Source: Tillandsia leiboldiana (lineage: Eukaryota > Streptophyta > Magnoliopsida > Poales > Bromeliaceae). From it: DNA of 64,000 nucleotides. Below, piece by piece: positions 1 to 11,675 of this stretch. The stretch is from assembly GCA_029204045.2 (NCBI GenBank), contig CM055065.1, positions 14,797,061 through 14,861,060 on the forward strand. Reading direction: 5' to 3'. The notes beneath the pieces are model-generated. The model had not been told where the DNA came from and made no database searches. It saw nothing but the letters and a program-made list of their open reading frames with translations. How positions within the stretch are numbered: the first letter of the stretch is position 1; every line of letters starts with the position of its first letter. A program made the position numbers and the translations under genes.

Positions 1-168
1 CAATGTGTGTTGTGCTGTAGGGCACCGTTCTCGGCAGACAGCAGTTCTAGGGGACTGTGGACAGCCAGGAGACTATCTGGGTGTGATTTGAGCTGTTCGA
101 GGTGGGCGGTTGTTGCTTACCTCATTTTTGACAAGCTCACTGGGATTACTGGAACTCCCCTAAAATTT

Positions 169-350
169 AATATGACAATTGATGAGAACAATTGGGACAA
201 CTAATATGACAATTGATGAGAAAATTGGGACAAACTAATATGACAATTGATGAGAACAATTGGACAAACTAAATTGATGAGTACTATTGGGACTACTAAC
301 AGGACTACTAACAGGACTACTAACAGGACAATTGATGAGAACCGCTGGGA
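169..350 (+). repeat. Short tandem repeats inside LTR A
   Basis: Roughly 30-35 bp units containing GACAATTGATGAGAACAATT recur about four times with small indels. Then come three copies of an 11-12 bp unit (AGGACTACTAAC) and a further degenerate copy of the first unit. This looks like slippage-type expansion inside the LTR; B's LTR lacks an equivalent array. Confidence 0.75.
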
Positions 351-802
351 CGAACTCTCCTAAAAATTAATATAACCCCACAGATGATATGATGACTTTA
401 TTGGGACACTGTGATTGAGACAAAGGCTATAATCTCGCATGCAAATGACTTTTATTCAGTAAATCAATCTTTTTAAATCTTGACACTATTTTACAACTTT
501 TAAATAAAGACAGTTGCATGCATGCCCGGACATCAGGTAGGGCCACTATTTATTGCTACACTATCATATAAGACTTGACATGTTTATTACTCTCTTTTGC
601 TTTCAGTTGCTTGTCGCTCGAGTATGAGCAGGGGTTTGGAATAGTATAGCCAAGGTTATGTTAGATTATAAAACTTGTGGGGTGTTGCGGTGACGCGGGA
701 CAGTAGGCGGTCGATCAGATATTATCCTTGCATCAGATAGGGATGAGTCTGGTCTATTTTGCACCAGCTGAGGATCGGGTTATCCTAGGGTGGTTTTCCA
801 CT

Positions 803-902
803 NNNNNNNNNNNNNNNNNNNNNNNNNNNNNNNNNNNNNNNNNNNNNNNNNNNNNNNNNNNNNNNNNNNNNNNNNNNNNNNNNNNNNNNNNNNNNNNNNN
901 NN
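803..902. other. Assembly gap of 100 N in LTR A
   Basis: Exactly 100 N. Both flanks read as LTR sequence, so the gap is probably a placeholder of unknown true length. Confidence 0.98.
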
Positions 903-1216
903 TTTGACTTAGGAGAAAACATGTTTACTGATGTTCTTCTCTATCGATGCATGACGATCTAGTCAGACCGGGATCTTGAGATAGTGTAGTTGGATCTTGA
1001 GTCTGGGACAGTTTTGACTCTTCTTGGGGATTGGGGGATATAATGGCAACCGCGAATTTTGGGCGGTTGACCGGATGTTATTATCACATCAGATTGGGGA
1101 TCGGGGTTGCATTAGTGGATGGAGTATTCCCACTTTGATCATGGTCATGATCTAGTCCTGCTATTGTGAGACATCGGTTACAGAGATGATTGATACAGAG
1201 ACACTTTACTCGTGTG

Positions 1217-1246
1217 GGTCGCTCCCCTCGAGTGCCACTCCGGAGT
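1217..1246 (+). promoter_or_regulatory. 30-bp LTR block, copy A
   Basis: The block runs from GGTCGCTCCCCTCGAG to the palindrome ACTCCGGAGT. It is identical over 30 bases in B (14795-14824), C (35180-35209) and both F LTRs (56895-56924 and 62822-62851, minus), and differs at one base in D (46712-46741, minus). The flanks are much less conserved. Its role is unknown. Confidence 0.8.
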
Positions 1247-1587
1247 AGGCTTTTTGACCGTGATGGGTGCCGGTCAGTTGGTGAGTTGTGAGTGATGACA
1301 GAGCAGGCAGTGCCAGTATTTCCTGGCCCTCTGATTGGGTTTCCTTGGGCAGTCAGCTTTATAGTTGCATATATACAGTTATCTTTTGGCACTGCATTTA
1401 GAGGCATAGTAGTGGTAGTTCCTTTTTCAGCAGTCTTTATTGCATACCACTGTTCTTCCTTTTGCCTCTTTATTCCTAGTGGGTGCGTCAGCATTAGAGG
1501 TTTTACCCACTAGGGGAGGCTACTGGTTTATCTAGTAGTTCTCACCCCCATTGTTGTTTTCTGTCCTTGTTCCCCTTTGTTTTGCAG

Positions 1588-1649
1588 AGTCATCTGTGGG
1601 AGCTGCTGGGCCTTCAGCGGCAGATCGAGGTAAGAGGATCGCCGACTAG
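1588..1649 (+). other. Putative short coding exon in LTR A
   Basis: A pyrimidine tract ending in TTTTGCAG precedes a frame that reads SSVGAAGPSAADRGKRIAD and then TAG at 1647-1649. Equivalent frames, each behind a similar AG and ending at the matching stop, occur in B, C, D and F. Between A and B, 11 codons differ and seven of those changes are synonymous, which suggests coding constraint. The upstream exon, if there is one, is not identified. No known protein is recognised. Confidence 0.5.
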
Positions 1650-1989
1650 CTAGATCGTCTACCCCAAGTGAGAGACTAGCGAGGTTTTTATTATACCCCC
1701 TTTTGTATCTCATACTTCAGTAGTTTCCTTTTGGGTCTGGCTTTGGCCAGCTGGTTGTATATTTATGGTGAGCTGGGAGTATATTGTACTTTTATTTCAG
1801 CTTGTAGTTTATTTCAGTCTGAGATTACTTTTAGTTTTATTAGTTCAGCTCTGTTTATGCTCTGTTATTGTATATTATCTATCTGAGCAGGTTACCAGCG
1901 CTTCGTGCACATAGAGAAATTCCGTGTGCACGGCGGATCTGTTGGCGGGCCCGGGTTCCGGTTTACACCCGGGGCGTGACAGATTAAGT

Positions 1990-2001
1990 TGGTATCAGAG
2001 C
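1990..2001 (+). other. Primer-binding site, gypsy A
   Basis: TGGTATCAGAGC, complementary to the 3' end of plant initiator tRNA-Met, lies 8 bases after the LTR end. This is the usual minus-strand primer of Tekay-type chromoviruses. Confidence 0.95.
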
Positions 2002-2162
2002 TTAGGGATAGGTCAGTTGGGACTTAGGAAACCCTAGGCTTTTGGCAGACCCTAGGATGATAGGGCGCGAGAGGCGTGACACTTCGCGAAAGTCGTTGAT
2101 TTATTTATTGGACTCTTCCAGTGAGTGAAGAGGGATCGACATACCCGATTTCTGGTGGACCA

Positions 2163-2186
2163 TTATGTTGGCTGCAGACAACATAA
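2163..2186 (+). other. Dimerisation-signal-like hairpin, gypsy A leader
   Basis: The stem TTATGTTG (2163-2170) pairs fully with CAACATAA (2179-2186) around the 8-nt loop GCTGCAGA, whose core CTGCAG is self-complementary. It sits between the PBS and gag, 161 nt after the PBS. The same hairpin occurs at the same place in B, C, D and F. This matches the general layout of retroviral kissing-loop signals; the function is inferred. Confidence 0.6.
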
Positions 2187-2273
2187 AGTCGCAGAAATTG
2201 GGGGATGTCTTTGACTTTCGCTAGATTGGGTCGTGTGGGGTTATGTTACTTATTCGTGATTTCTTGTGGCAGG

Positions 2274-5200
2274 ATGCCTCCCCGACGTCGGATCCCTACT
2301 CGGGGTGTCCCGTTACCCCCCTGATGAGCCAGGGCAGCCTACTTCCCCCGAGCTTACTGAGTTGAGGGCCTTGGTGGCCCAATTGGCGGAGGGTCAGCGC
2401 CGCCAGGAGCAGAGGTTTGAGCAGCTCCTTGCCCAAAGAGAGGCACCATCCCCAGCTGTTCCTGAGGCCCTTGTGCCTCCTGTTGCACCTTTTGTGCCGT
2501 CAGCGCCATCTTCGAGTAGCGGGGCTCCTGGAGCTATTCAGCCTTTGACTGCGGAGGAGGAGCAGGATATCGCTAACAAACTCTCCAAGTTTGTTCAGCG
2601 GGGACCCCCTAGATTCTCAGGGCGGGATGCGCAGCCCTGGGCTGTTGGGAGATGGCTTTCTGCGATGGAGAAGCTTTTTCGGGACTTCTTCATCGACCCG
2701 AGGTATCGAGTGCACATGGCGGTGCACTGTTTGGACGGAGATGCTGATTTTTGGTGGCAGCGGGTAGAGCCCCTGGAGTTCCGGATTACTCGGCAGCTGC
2801 CTTGGGAGGAGTTCCGACGGATGGTGCTGGATACCTATTTTTCGACCAGTGTGAAGAAGAAGTTGGAGGACGACTTGAAGAACCTACAGCAGGGCGATCG
2901 ATCGGCTCATGCCTATTTCCAGGAGTTCACGGAGTTGCTGAACTGTGTGCCCTTCGTCGCTCGTGACGGTCCGCACCAGGTTGAGTTGTTCGAGGGAGGC
3001 CTCCGTCCAGAGATTTACACACTGGTGCATGCTCAGAGATTTCAGACTCTGGAGGCAGCCGCAGAGCATGCACAGTGGGTGGAGAGAGGTGATTTGGTGG
3101 TGGCCAGACAGAGGGCCGCGGTCGCTCAGAGCTCCGACAGAAAGCGACCAGCCCAGGACGAGGGGGGACAGGCCAGTACTTGGAGGCCGCCCCGACCGCC
3201 ACCGCCTCAGTTCCCAGGCCGTGGGCGTTCGGAGCGGCGAGGGCCTAGTGGGTCCCAGAGGCCCCCGCAGCAGCAGCAGAGATCGCAGTCGTCGCAGCGC
3301 GGGTCTCAGCGGCAGCCACAGCGACAGCGACAGTCTCAGCAGCAGCAGTCCCGTCAGGCACGGGCTCCCAGCAGTTGTATCTTCTGTGGAGGTCCGCACT
3401 TTCCCGGCACTTGCGACCAGCGGTGGGGTCGCTGCTACGGGTGTGGACAGCCAGGGCACATTCGAGCTGCGTGCCCCTTTTCGACTTCAGCCGCTCCTTC
3501 TTCAGCATCTGCCCCAGCATCATCGCAGCAGCGGTCGACGGCTCAGCGGCCTTTTGCTCTAGCGAGCAAGCCATCTTCTTCCCATCCCACCGATTATCGC
3601 CTTCCAGCTCAGAGTGGGCGAGTGTATGCTGCACAGGTAGAGGATTCTTCAGCAGCGGACCATGTGGTGGCAGGTATCACCTTACTCTCTGGCATTAGGA
3701 CTCGTACCTTATTTGATACTGGAGCATCGCATTCTTTCATTAGTAGATCTTTTGCATCATTACATGGGTTAGAGGTAGGATTTTTGCCACGTGCACGAGA
3801 GGTTCAGATTCCCGATCACACTCTGCACGTGGAGGAGTGTTGTTGGTCTTGCCCGATGCAGATCGAATCCTGGATTATGCCAGCAGACCTGTTGGTCTTG
3901 AGACAGCTGAGCGACTTTGATGTGATTCTTGGGATGGACTGGCTGGCTCGGTATTTCGCGACTATTGATTGTGCCGCGAGGACTGTCACTTTTAGAGAGC
4001 CAGGCCAGGAGATGTTTGTATATCGGGGATGTCAGAGTGCTTTCTTTGCCTCTGTGGTTTCGACTTCCCGAGCGAGGCGGATGATTCATCGAGGATGTAT
4101 AGCCTTTTTGGCTAGTGTTGTTGAGGGGCCTACGGCGACACCGGGACTCGGGGATATTCCTATTGCCCGCGAGTTTCCGGACGTTTTTCCACCTGAGCTG
4201 ACTAGTATGCCGCCAGACAGAGAGATTGAGTTTGTGATTGACGTAGTTCCAGGAACTGCGCCAATCTCTAAGGCTCCTTATCGAATGGCACCGGCTGAGC
4301 TGCGAGAGCTTAAAGCACAGCTGCAAGATCTGATGAATAAGGGCTTTATTAGACCAAGTGTGTCGCCTTGGGGAGCACCGGTGCTGTTCGTAAAAAAGAA
4401 GGATGGGTCACTTCGGTTGTGTGTGGACTATAGGGAATTGAACAAAGTGACCATTAAGAACAAGTACCCTTTGCCGCGCATCGATGATCTCTTTGATCAG
4501 CTGCAAGGGTCTTGTGTATTTTCCAAAATTGATCTACAGTCTGGTTACCACCAACTGAAGGTGAAGGCCGAGGATATTCCTAAGACTGCTTTCAGATCAC
4601 GGTACGGGCATTATGAGTTTACAGTTATGCCGTTTGGATTGACTAATGCCCCTGCCGCCTTTATGGACTTGATGAACAGGATATTTCGGCCCTTCCTGGA
4701 TCGTTTTGTGGTGGTGTTCATTGATGATATCCTTATTTACTCCCGAAGCGAGGCCGAGCACGAAGAGCACTTGAGGACTGTGCTACAACTTCTACGAGAT
4801 AAGAAGTTGTATGCCAAGCTGTCAAAGTGCGAGTTTTGGCTTCGGGAGGTAGCTTTCTTGGGCCATGTGATTTCCGCCGCCGGTGTAGCAGTAGACCCGG
4901 CGAAGATTGAGGCAGTTCGAGATTGGCCCCGACCGACGACTGTATCTGAGGTGCGCAGCTTCATGGGGTTAGCTGGTTATTATCGTCGGTTTGTGGAAGG
5001 CTTTGCGAAGCTTTCCACACCCCTCACTCGGTTGACGCGTAAAGGAGTTAAGTTTATCTGGAGTGAGGACTGCCAGAGGAGCTTTGAGGAGCTAAAGGAT
5101 AGATTGATGACCGCTCCTATCCTTTCCCTCCCTGTTATGGGGAAAGGATATGTGATCTACAGTGATGCATCGCACAGTGGGCTTGGATGCGTGCTGATGC

Positions 5201-6003
5201 AGGAAGGGAGGGTAATTGCTTATGCATCGAGACAGCTTAAGGATTACGAGAAGAATTATCCTACCCATGACTTGGAACTTGCTGCCGTGGTGTTTGCACT
5301 GAAGCTTTGGCGCCATTACCTATATGGGGAGCATTGTGAGATCTACACCGACCACAAGAGCCTAAAGTACCTGTTCACGCAGAAGGAACTGAATTTGAGG
5401 CAGCGCAGATGGTTAGAGCTACTAAAGGATTACGATGTGGATATCCTTTACCATCCAGGAAAGGCCAACGTGGTTGCAGATGCTTTGAGTAGGAGAGCGG
5501 TGCAGAGTTTGTCCATGTTGATTACAGATCAGGCGCCACTGTTAGAGGAGTTGAGACGGCTCGAGATAGAGGTTGTATCCCCTGGGGTCTCTGCTAGACT
5601 GATGTCTTTGGTCGTGCAGCCCACTCTGCTGGAGAGGATCCGGGAGAAACAGAGCGAGGACCCCCATTTAACCAGGATTAGAGATCAGATTCCGAGTGTT
5701 CGATCAGGGGATTTTTCAGTGGATGCTTCGGGAGTACTGAGGTACAGGGACCGAGCATGTGTGCCAGTGGATGCTGAGATCAGAGAACAGATATTGAAGG
5801 AGGCCCATTATACACCTTATACCCTTCATCCTGGGGGGACTAAGATGTATAAGGACCTCAAGGCACACTTTTGGTGGAATGGCATGAAAAGGGATATTGG
5901 GAGGTTTGTGTCGCAGTGTTTAACTTGTCAGCAGGTAAAAGCTGAGCATCGAGTGCCAGCTGGCAAGCTACAGAGTCTCCCGATTCCCGAGTGGAAATGG
6001 GAC
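2274..6003 (+). pseudogene. gag-pol: Gypsy A gag-pol polyprotein, truncated in integrase
   Basis: This encodes the retrotransposon polyprotein for particle formation, reverse transcription and integration. The start ATG at 2274 (MPPRRR, as in the other copies) is out of frame with the rest because of a one-base shift in a C run near 2320. The long frame then stays open. In order it holds a gag capsid region; two zinc knuckles, a short one (CIFCGGPHFPGTC) and a classical one (CYGCGQPGHIRAAC); aspartic protease (LFDTGASHSF); reverse transcriptase with FIDD in VVFIDDILIYS; RNase H (SDASHSGLG, TDHKSLKYLF); and the integrase H-H-C-C finger. It stops matching at about 6003, just before the integrase catalytic core, so core and chromodomain are missing. 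The frame runs on to 6072 in unrelated sequence. It cannot complete a transposition cycle alone. Confidence 0.93.
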
Positions 6004-7015
6004 CGGGTCTGCGGCTTCCGCGCCTTGGGGCGTGCGCCGGGTGCACGCTCTGGCCCGTGGACCGCGGGCTGAGGAACCCGTACGGGGTGAACAGTAATGC
6101 CTTTTTTTGGTTTTCTTCTCCGTTTTCGCTCCCGTTTCGCGATTTCTTCTCCGTTTTCGCTCCCGTGCGACTCCGGCGAAGACCCCGCGACCATGGTAAC
6201 GACGGCGGCGGCCTCCCGTTTCACAACGGCGGCGGCGGCCTCCCGTTAACCCACTACGTTCCAATGGGACATCCCCAAAAATTCCCGAATAAATACACAA
6301 TAATTCTAATGACTAAACCAACGATCGACGAACAACCAAAACGTCGATCGGAGGTCCGATAACAAGAACCCGATTAAAAACCACCAAGAACTCAACGAAA
6401 GAGATGACGGAAAAATCCCAAATAATTTAAATAAATTATTTTACTAACCGAAGATCGACGGGAAGGTTGTCCGGTCGCGTTCTTGCCTTCGGTTCGGTGT
6501 CCGGGAAGATCGGGCTCCTTCTCTTTCTCCTTTCCCTTTCTTCCGGCTAGGGTTCCGTCTTTTCTTTTCTTTTTCTCTTCTCACCGATTAGGGTTTTATT
6601 TTCTTTTCTTTTCTTTCCGATAATCGGGATCCCTTATATAGTCGTACTTTTCCTTTAATTAATTTCTTTTAATTCGTACGTACGAGGATTAATTAATTTT
6701 CCGTCTGGAATAATTAATTAACTAATTAATTATCCCCCACGAGATAAACCACCTTATCTCTAACGGGTGCAAGATATTTAGCACGGATTCCGATGCACGA
6801 CTAATTACCATATCACTTTGGATCCCGTTCAGGGGGTTCCCGATATCGGATTTCAGATCCGATCGCGCCGTCGGCTTTCTTTTTCCGCGCTCTATCGCAG
6901 AAAAATACTAGCATCTCACAATGGCCAACTTCAAGAATTGAATAATTTTACTTCACTTAAAGGCTTAAATGACTACACGTAAGTCAAAAATACCCCGAAA
7001 GGCCGGATCACTACA
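6004..7015 (-). mobile_element. Truncated LTR of the gypsy G family
   Basis: From about 6385 to 7015 this closely matches 29845-30436, the beginning of gypsy G's LTR, in the same orientation. On the minus strand it starts TGTAGTGATCCGG at 7015. The sequence beyond that start is Harbinger, not a gypsy purine tract, so this was a 5' or solo LTR inserted in Harbinger. Its other end is lost at the join with gypsy A. 6114-6180 contains a direct repeat of about 30 bp (TTCTTCTCCGTTTTCGCTCC). Confidence 0.75.
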
Positions 7016-7906
7016 GATTATGATCGTAACATTCCAACCGCCGGTGATTCGAGTGATTGGGAAGCGGTGATAGCGGTATGTAATTTTATTCGCCATTTAC
7101 TTTTTGAATATACTACTATGTCAGTCAAAGACCTAATCAATAAGGTTTCTTTGCAGGAAAATCAATCATATACACGGTGTAGGGACAAACCGTTTCCTGC
7201 TTATAAAGATATTGAATTCCTCTCCGGAAAGACCACTGCCATGGGTAGACATGGTTTCATAGCAGAGATGCAAGGTGAGGATGTGCGCAGCACATCCTCC
7301 TCTTCTCCTACTACAACCGATAAATTAGAACAAATCAAGCAAACCTTGGCTGGCCCCTCCGGCATCGGGCAATCTTCTGTTGCTCCATATGTGCCCGTGC
7401 CTATGTCGCCATTGAATGATCGTGTCAATGACGCAACTTCTTGTTCCCCTACTCCAACACCAACGAAGAGGGGAAATCCAAATGCTAGCAATGCTTCAGG
7501 CCATACTTCATCTGCCAAGAGACGTCGATCATCACCTCCCTCACGCAAAACAACTCCGACTTCAAACCGCAAGGGACGAATTGAGTCAAATGCTGATGCA
7601 ATCCAAGAGCTGGTGGAACTAGGGAAAAAAAGATTGAACATTGTGGAGAAGATGTTGCGGCGTGAGCTCGACGCGCGTCCAAAGGTTCACTCCATAGAGG
7701 AGTGTATGGTAAAATTATATGACCTCCCAAATTTGTCTCTCGAAGCAATCCTATCCGCATGCGAAGCTTTGAAGGACGAGCGCAACAGATCGATCTTTAT
7801 GACTTTGAGTGGTGATATTCTATACATGTGGATTGACCGACAAATGGTGCCGCAAAGGATGTCTAGTGTACTAAGGCCCGATGCACCCTCCTTCCCTCCT
7901 AACTAA
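7016..7906 (+). pseudogene. Harbinger ORF1, Myb/SANT-like protein, 5'-truncated
   Basis: In PIF/Harbinger elements this protein works with the transposase by binding the transposon ends and helping nuclear import. The visible part begins inside the coding sequence (DRNIPTAG, then DSSDWEAVIA) right at the LTR junction, so the N-terminal SANT fold is missing. An 81-bp intron is likely at 7076-7156 (GTATGT to TTTGCAG); it is a multiple of three and stop-free, so the frame also reads through. Exon 2 holds KPFPAYKDIEFLSGK, a Ser/Thr/Pro-rich linker, a basic patch (AKRRRSSPPSRK) that could act in nuclear localisation, and a C-terminal helical region ending before TAA at 7904. The same fold occurs in host L10-interacting MYB-like genes, but the linked transposase argues for a transposon gene. 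Confidence 0.7.
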
Positions 7907-8978
7907 TTAAGTCTATTTCTGCTCTACAATCAGGTTTTGTTGGTGTTGCGTACAAACTATATCCTTTTTTGGCTTTTCCGTATGGTTAGCAACGCCTTAC
8001 TATATATGCTGTCATATGTTTTGTGTTGTACTTGAACTACTTTACCGTTGGCTTTTTGCAAACATACATGTCTTGCAAATTCAGCCAATTGCATCTTCAT
8101 AACTTCATCATATATTAATGCTTGTTACATTAGTCTTGTTTTAAAAAAAAAACCTATCTGCTGCTTTGTTTAACCCTTTATGTAATTTGTCTTGTTTTGA
8201 AACAAGACTAATGCTAGTTGCATTAGTCTTGTTTTTAAACAAAAACCTATGTGCCGCTTGGTTTATGTAATTACTATTCTGAAATGCTCAAATATTCCAT
8301 TCTCATATTGGGTTGTGTTGGTGGGGTTCTCATATTGGGGGCAGTTTTTGTGAGTGCTGGATGGAACTCCTATGCACACATTTTTGGTCTTGAAAATTCT
8401 GATTGAAACTGGTGTGTGATCTTGATTGTTGTGTTAATAGTTTCAACATCCCCCTTCGCAAAATAGTTTATCACTTTGTATCTTCTTGCTTCAATTAGCT
8501 ATAACTGGATGCAGTTTACTATTCTAGTGGAATTTGTGGCAGCATATACACTTGCTATGCAGTTATTTAACACCATCCATTATCTTGCACTAACCTGGCA
8601 CTATATCAGACCTTTTGCCTTTGCTCGATGGATCTTCTATTGCATATTGGCTTGTACCTAATACATAGTTGTCATGCTGTTTACCTCCTGTGCAGTATAC
8701 CCTTGCTCTGATGCTTAAAAGGGTTGCAAATGTTACTTTCCATATGTGTTTGAGAATGTGGAGTTGAACATGAGAATTATGGTACTAATTGAACATGTAA
8801 TTAGTTCAAAGGTGCGCCTATTTTTTTCCTCTCTTAACTCAAAGGGAAATGTGGTGGCTGGTTGTGAATTGGGTGTTACTTACCTCTTGTGCAGTATAGG
8901 CTATGATGCTTAAAAGGGTATATTTAAGTTAATGGTAGGGAGGCAGTGGATACACTACTGCAGTCACCATTAACTTTT
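7907..8978 (+). other. Harbinger spacer between the two genes
   Basis: No convincing coding sequence is seen; the 61-codon frame at 8476-8661 has no recognisable features. Several degenerate copies of a segment containing GATGCTTAAAAGGGTT and GGGAGGCAGTGGAT appear here and again at 9600-10060, so the spacer grew by local duplication. Confidence 0.6.
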
Positions 8979-9455
8979 TTCTCTGAATTGATGCAGCATG
9001 TACACTTGATATGAACTTTTTTCTTCTTTCTCTGAATTGATGCAGCATGTACACTTGCTATGAACTTTTTTCTTCTTTCTCTGGCTGGATGCAGCATGTA
9101 CACTTGCTATGAACTTTTTTCTTCTTTCTCTGAATTGATGCAGCATGTACACTTGCTATGAACTTTTTTCTTCTTTCTCTGGCTGGATGCAGCATGTACA
9201 CTTGCTATGAACTTTTTTCTTCTTTCTCTGAATTGATGCAGCAGGTACACTTGCTATGAACTTTTTTCTTCTTTCTCTGGCTGGATGCAGCATGTACACT
9301 TGCTATGAACTTTTTCCATCTTTCTCTGAATTGATGCAGCATGTACACTTGCTATGAACTTTTGTCTTTTTTCTCTGGCTGGATGCAGCATGTACACTTG
9401 CTATGAACTTTTTCCATCTTTCTCTGAATTGATGCAGCATGTACACTTGCTATGA
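8979..9455 (+). repeat. Minisatellite of about ten 48-49 bp units
   Basis: Each unit contains a T/C-rich run, TCTCTGAATTGATGCAG or TCTCTGGCTGGATGCAG, then CATGTACACTTGCTATGAAC. The two variants largely alternate, giving a higher-order period near 97 bp. Every unit ends in a branch-point-like CTGAA/CTGGA, pyrimidines and GCAG, so the array resembles a row of 3' splice sites. It lies upstream of the transposase exon. Confidence 0.85.
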
Positions 9456-10130
9456 AATTTTTTTAACTGCATCCAAGATCTTGCAATAATCTGGCAGTAT
9501 ATCCTACGTTTTGCCTATGCTCGATGGACCCTTTATTGCATATTGGCTATGATGCTTACTACAATGCTATGATGCAGTTTGCGTCCTGTCCAGGATAGGC
9601 TATGATGCTTAAAAGGGTTGCAAATGTTAATGGTAGGGAGGCAGTGGATCAACTACTGCAGCCACCATTTCAGCATTAACTCTTTTAATCCTGAGCCAAC
9701 ATATTACATCCACCATTTCTTCTTTATATTAACTATTTATAAATTGGTAGTGTGGCGCATCCAGCCAGAGAAAGAAGAAAAAAGTTCATATCAAGTGTAC
9801 ATGCTGCATCAATTCATAGAAAGAAGAAAAAAGTTCATAGCAAGTGTACATGCTGCTATGAAATTTTTTTAACTGCATCCAATATCTTGCAATAATCTGG
9901 CAGTATATCCTACTTTTTGCCTTTGCTCGATGGACCTTCTATTGCATATTGGCTATGATGCTTACTAGAATGCTATGATGCACTTTGCGTCTTGTCCAGG
10001 ATAGGCTATGATACTTAAAAGGGTTGCAAATGTTAATGGTAGGGAGGCAGTGGATCAACTACTGCAGCCACCATTTCAGCATTAACTCTTTTAATCCTGA
10101 GCCAACATATGCCCTCCACCATTTCTTCTC
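9456..10130 (+). repeat. Duplicated segment around an inverted minisatellite piece
   Basis: About 280 bp starting ATGAAATTTTTTTAACTGCA at 9461 recurs at 9858 with small changes, including TTAAAAGGGTTGCAAATG and GGGAGGCAGTGGATCAAC. Between the copies, at about 9753-9857, lie two minisatellite units in inverted orientation (CATCCAGCCAGAG, GAAAAAAGTTCATAGC). This looks like a duplication with inversion. Confidence 0.75.
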
Positions 10131-10310
10131 TTCATCATGTATTTAAAAATGCTTACTGCTAGCTCTGATGTGTTTGAATTGCATTCATTATAAATCCTTT
10201 CTGCTGGCAGCATTTCCTAGTTTGTTAACTTGATCCATTTACTTCTCTTTTCCTACTTGAAATTACCTTATCTGTGAATCAAATTTGATATTTTCATTGT
10301 ATATGCAGTG

Positions 10311-11675
10311 ATGAGTGGTTTAATCTATCAGAGTGTATTTTCATCTCCAACCGTGGCCAACCTTATGACCTTTCTAGATGAGGAGGAAGATTATTGGGAA
10401 GAAGTGCAAACAATTCTGATCGACGATGCCTCCTTAGCATTTCAAAGTACTTTGAATAAGAAACCTTGTCGTACTAGACCATATAGCGGGCACCAAATTA
10501 TTATGGATATATTGAGTGGACATCCCGACCGAGAGTATCAACATTTTCGAATGTCAAACACTACTTTCATAAGACTTCGAGATGAATTGGTCGGGAGAGG
10601 GTTGATACAGGGCACTCGACATCTTACGGCTGATGAACAACTCGGTATATTTTTATTTGGGGTTGGACATGGGGTAACAAATCGAGTGTTAGCTGAAACA
10701 TTTCAACACTCGGGGGAGACTATAAGTAGGTATTTCAATAATGTGCTACGTGGTGTGGTCGAGCTTAGGCATGACTATATACAGGCGCCGAGTAGTAACA
10801 CTGGAATCCACCCAAAAATTAGAGATAACCCATTATTCCTTCCTTTCAAAGTGAGTCCTGAACCCAGTATGCAATATTTACAAAATGATCATTATTTCTA
10901 ACTTTTTTTCTTAATCTTTTTACAAATTGTAGAATGCAATTGGCGCTTTAGATGGGACGCATATACCAGTCATGGTGAGGAAGGGCAAGCAACCACGATA
11001 TCGTTGTCGAAAAGGGTTCACATCCCAAAATATGATGGCCGTATGTTCATTTGATCACCATTTTTATTTGTATGCACTGGATGGGAGGGTTCTGCATCTG
11101 ATATGAGAGTGCTATGTTGGTGTTGCGAGAGCGAGGGTTTAATGGTTCCAGAAGGTACTGTTAATTCTAAAATATTTCATTTTATATTTTGCTTAATTTA
11201 TATAAGTATAACTTGTTCTTGTATAGGAAAATATTATTTGGTGGATTCAGGTTATGCCAATACGGATCGGTTCCTCGCACCCTTTAGAGGAGAACGATAC
11301 CACTTGAGCCAATTTGACGGCAATGCAAGGGCGCGCACACATCGAGGACCGCGAGATCTGTACAATCATAGACATGCTCAACTTCGCCATGCTGTTGAGA
11401 AGTCCTTCGGCATTTTAAAGAAGCGATTCAAAGTGCTTCGCCAAGCAACCCCCTTTCCCTACAAGGTGCAATGCCGCATAGCTCTAGCTTGTTGTATCAT
11501 CCACAACTTTATAAAGAGGCACCAAGGAAGCGATATATATTTCAACATGCAAATGGAACCTAATCCCCTGGAGGAGCAAGAAGAGGATCACACTCGTCTC
11601 GTTGGCGCTGATGAGTCGCGACGCGGCGACAATCTTCGCACAAGAATCACGGAGCAATTATGGAGCAATCAGTAG
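10311..11675 (+). pseudogene. Harbinger DDE transposase, three exons, one frameshift
   Basis: This is the nuclease that would cut the element's ends. Exon 1 (10311-10850) carries the N-terminal DNA-binding region (HQIIMDILSG, FRMSNTTFIRLRDEL). Intron 1 is 10851-10932 (GTGAGT to TTGTAG). Exon 2 begins NAIGALDGTH with the first catalytic Asp at 10951-10953; the second Asp is in GSASDMRV at 11100-11102. Intron 2 is 11155-11226. Exon 3 reads KYYLVDSGYANTDRFLAP, then HAVEKSFGILKKRF with the catalytic Glu at 11397-11399, and ends at TAG 11673-11675. A one-base loss near 11080 puts the second Asp out of frame; it may be a sequencing indel. An AG before 10308 suggests a spliced 5' leader. Confidence 0.85.

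Larger units (their letters stand above)
1..1981 (+). mobile_element. Gypsy A 5' LTR (Tekay-type), 5' end outside window
   Basis: This is the right-hand part of a long terminal repeat. It ends in GGGGCGTGACA at 1981 and is followed after 8 bases by a tRNA-Met primer-binding site, which fixes orientation and end. The body matches B's LTR at 14489-15621 in blocks, including a shared 30-bp block at 1217-1246 and a hairpin-rich stretch at about 1401-1545. The LTR start lies left of the window and a 100-N gap interrupts it. No paired 3' LTR is present because the element is cut off at 6003. Confidence 0.85.

Noticed and set aside
1630..1635. GTAAG inside the LTR exon as a real 5' splice site
   Set aside because: It is not kept in B (ATAAG) or C (GCGAG), whereas the reading frame through it to the stop is kept in all copies; I treat it as coding (Arg-Gly-Lys).
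7067..7906. A host Myb/SANT-like gene
   Set aside because: Its position beside a DDE transposase in the same orientation, and the truncation by an LTR, fit transposon ORF1 better.
8979..9860. CRISPR-like regularly spaced repeats
   Set aside because: The units are contiguous without unique spacers, in plant transposon DNA; this is a minisatellite.
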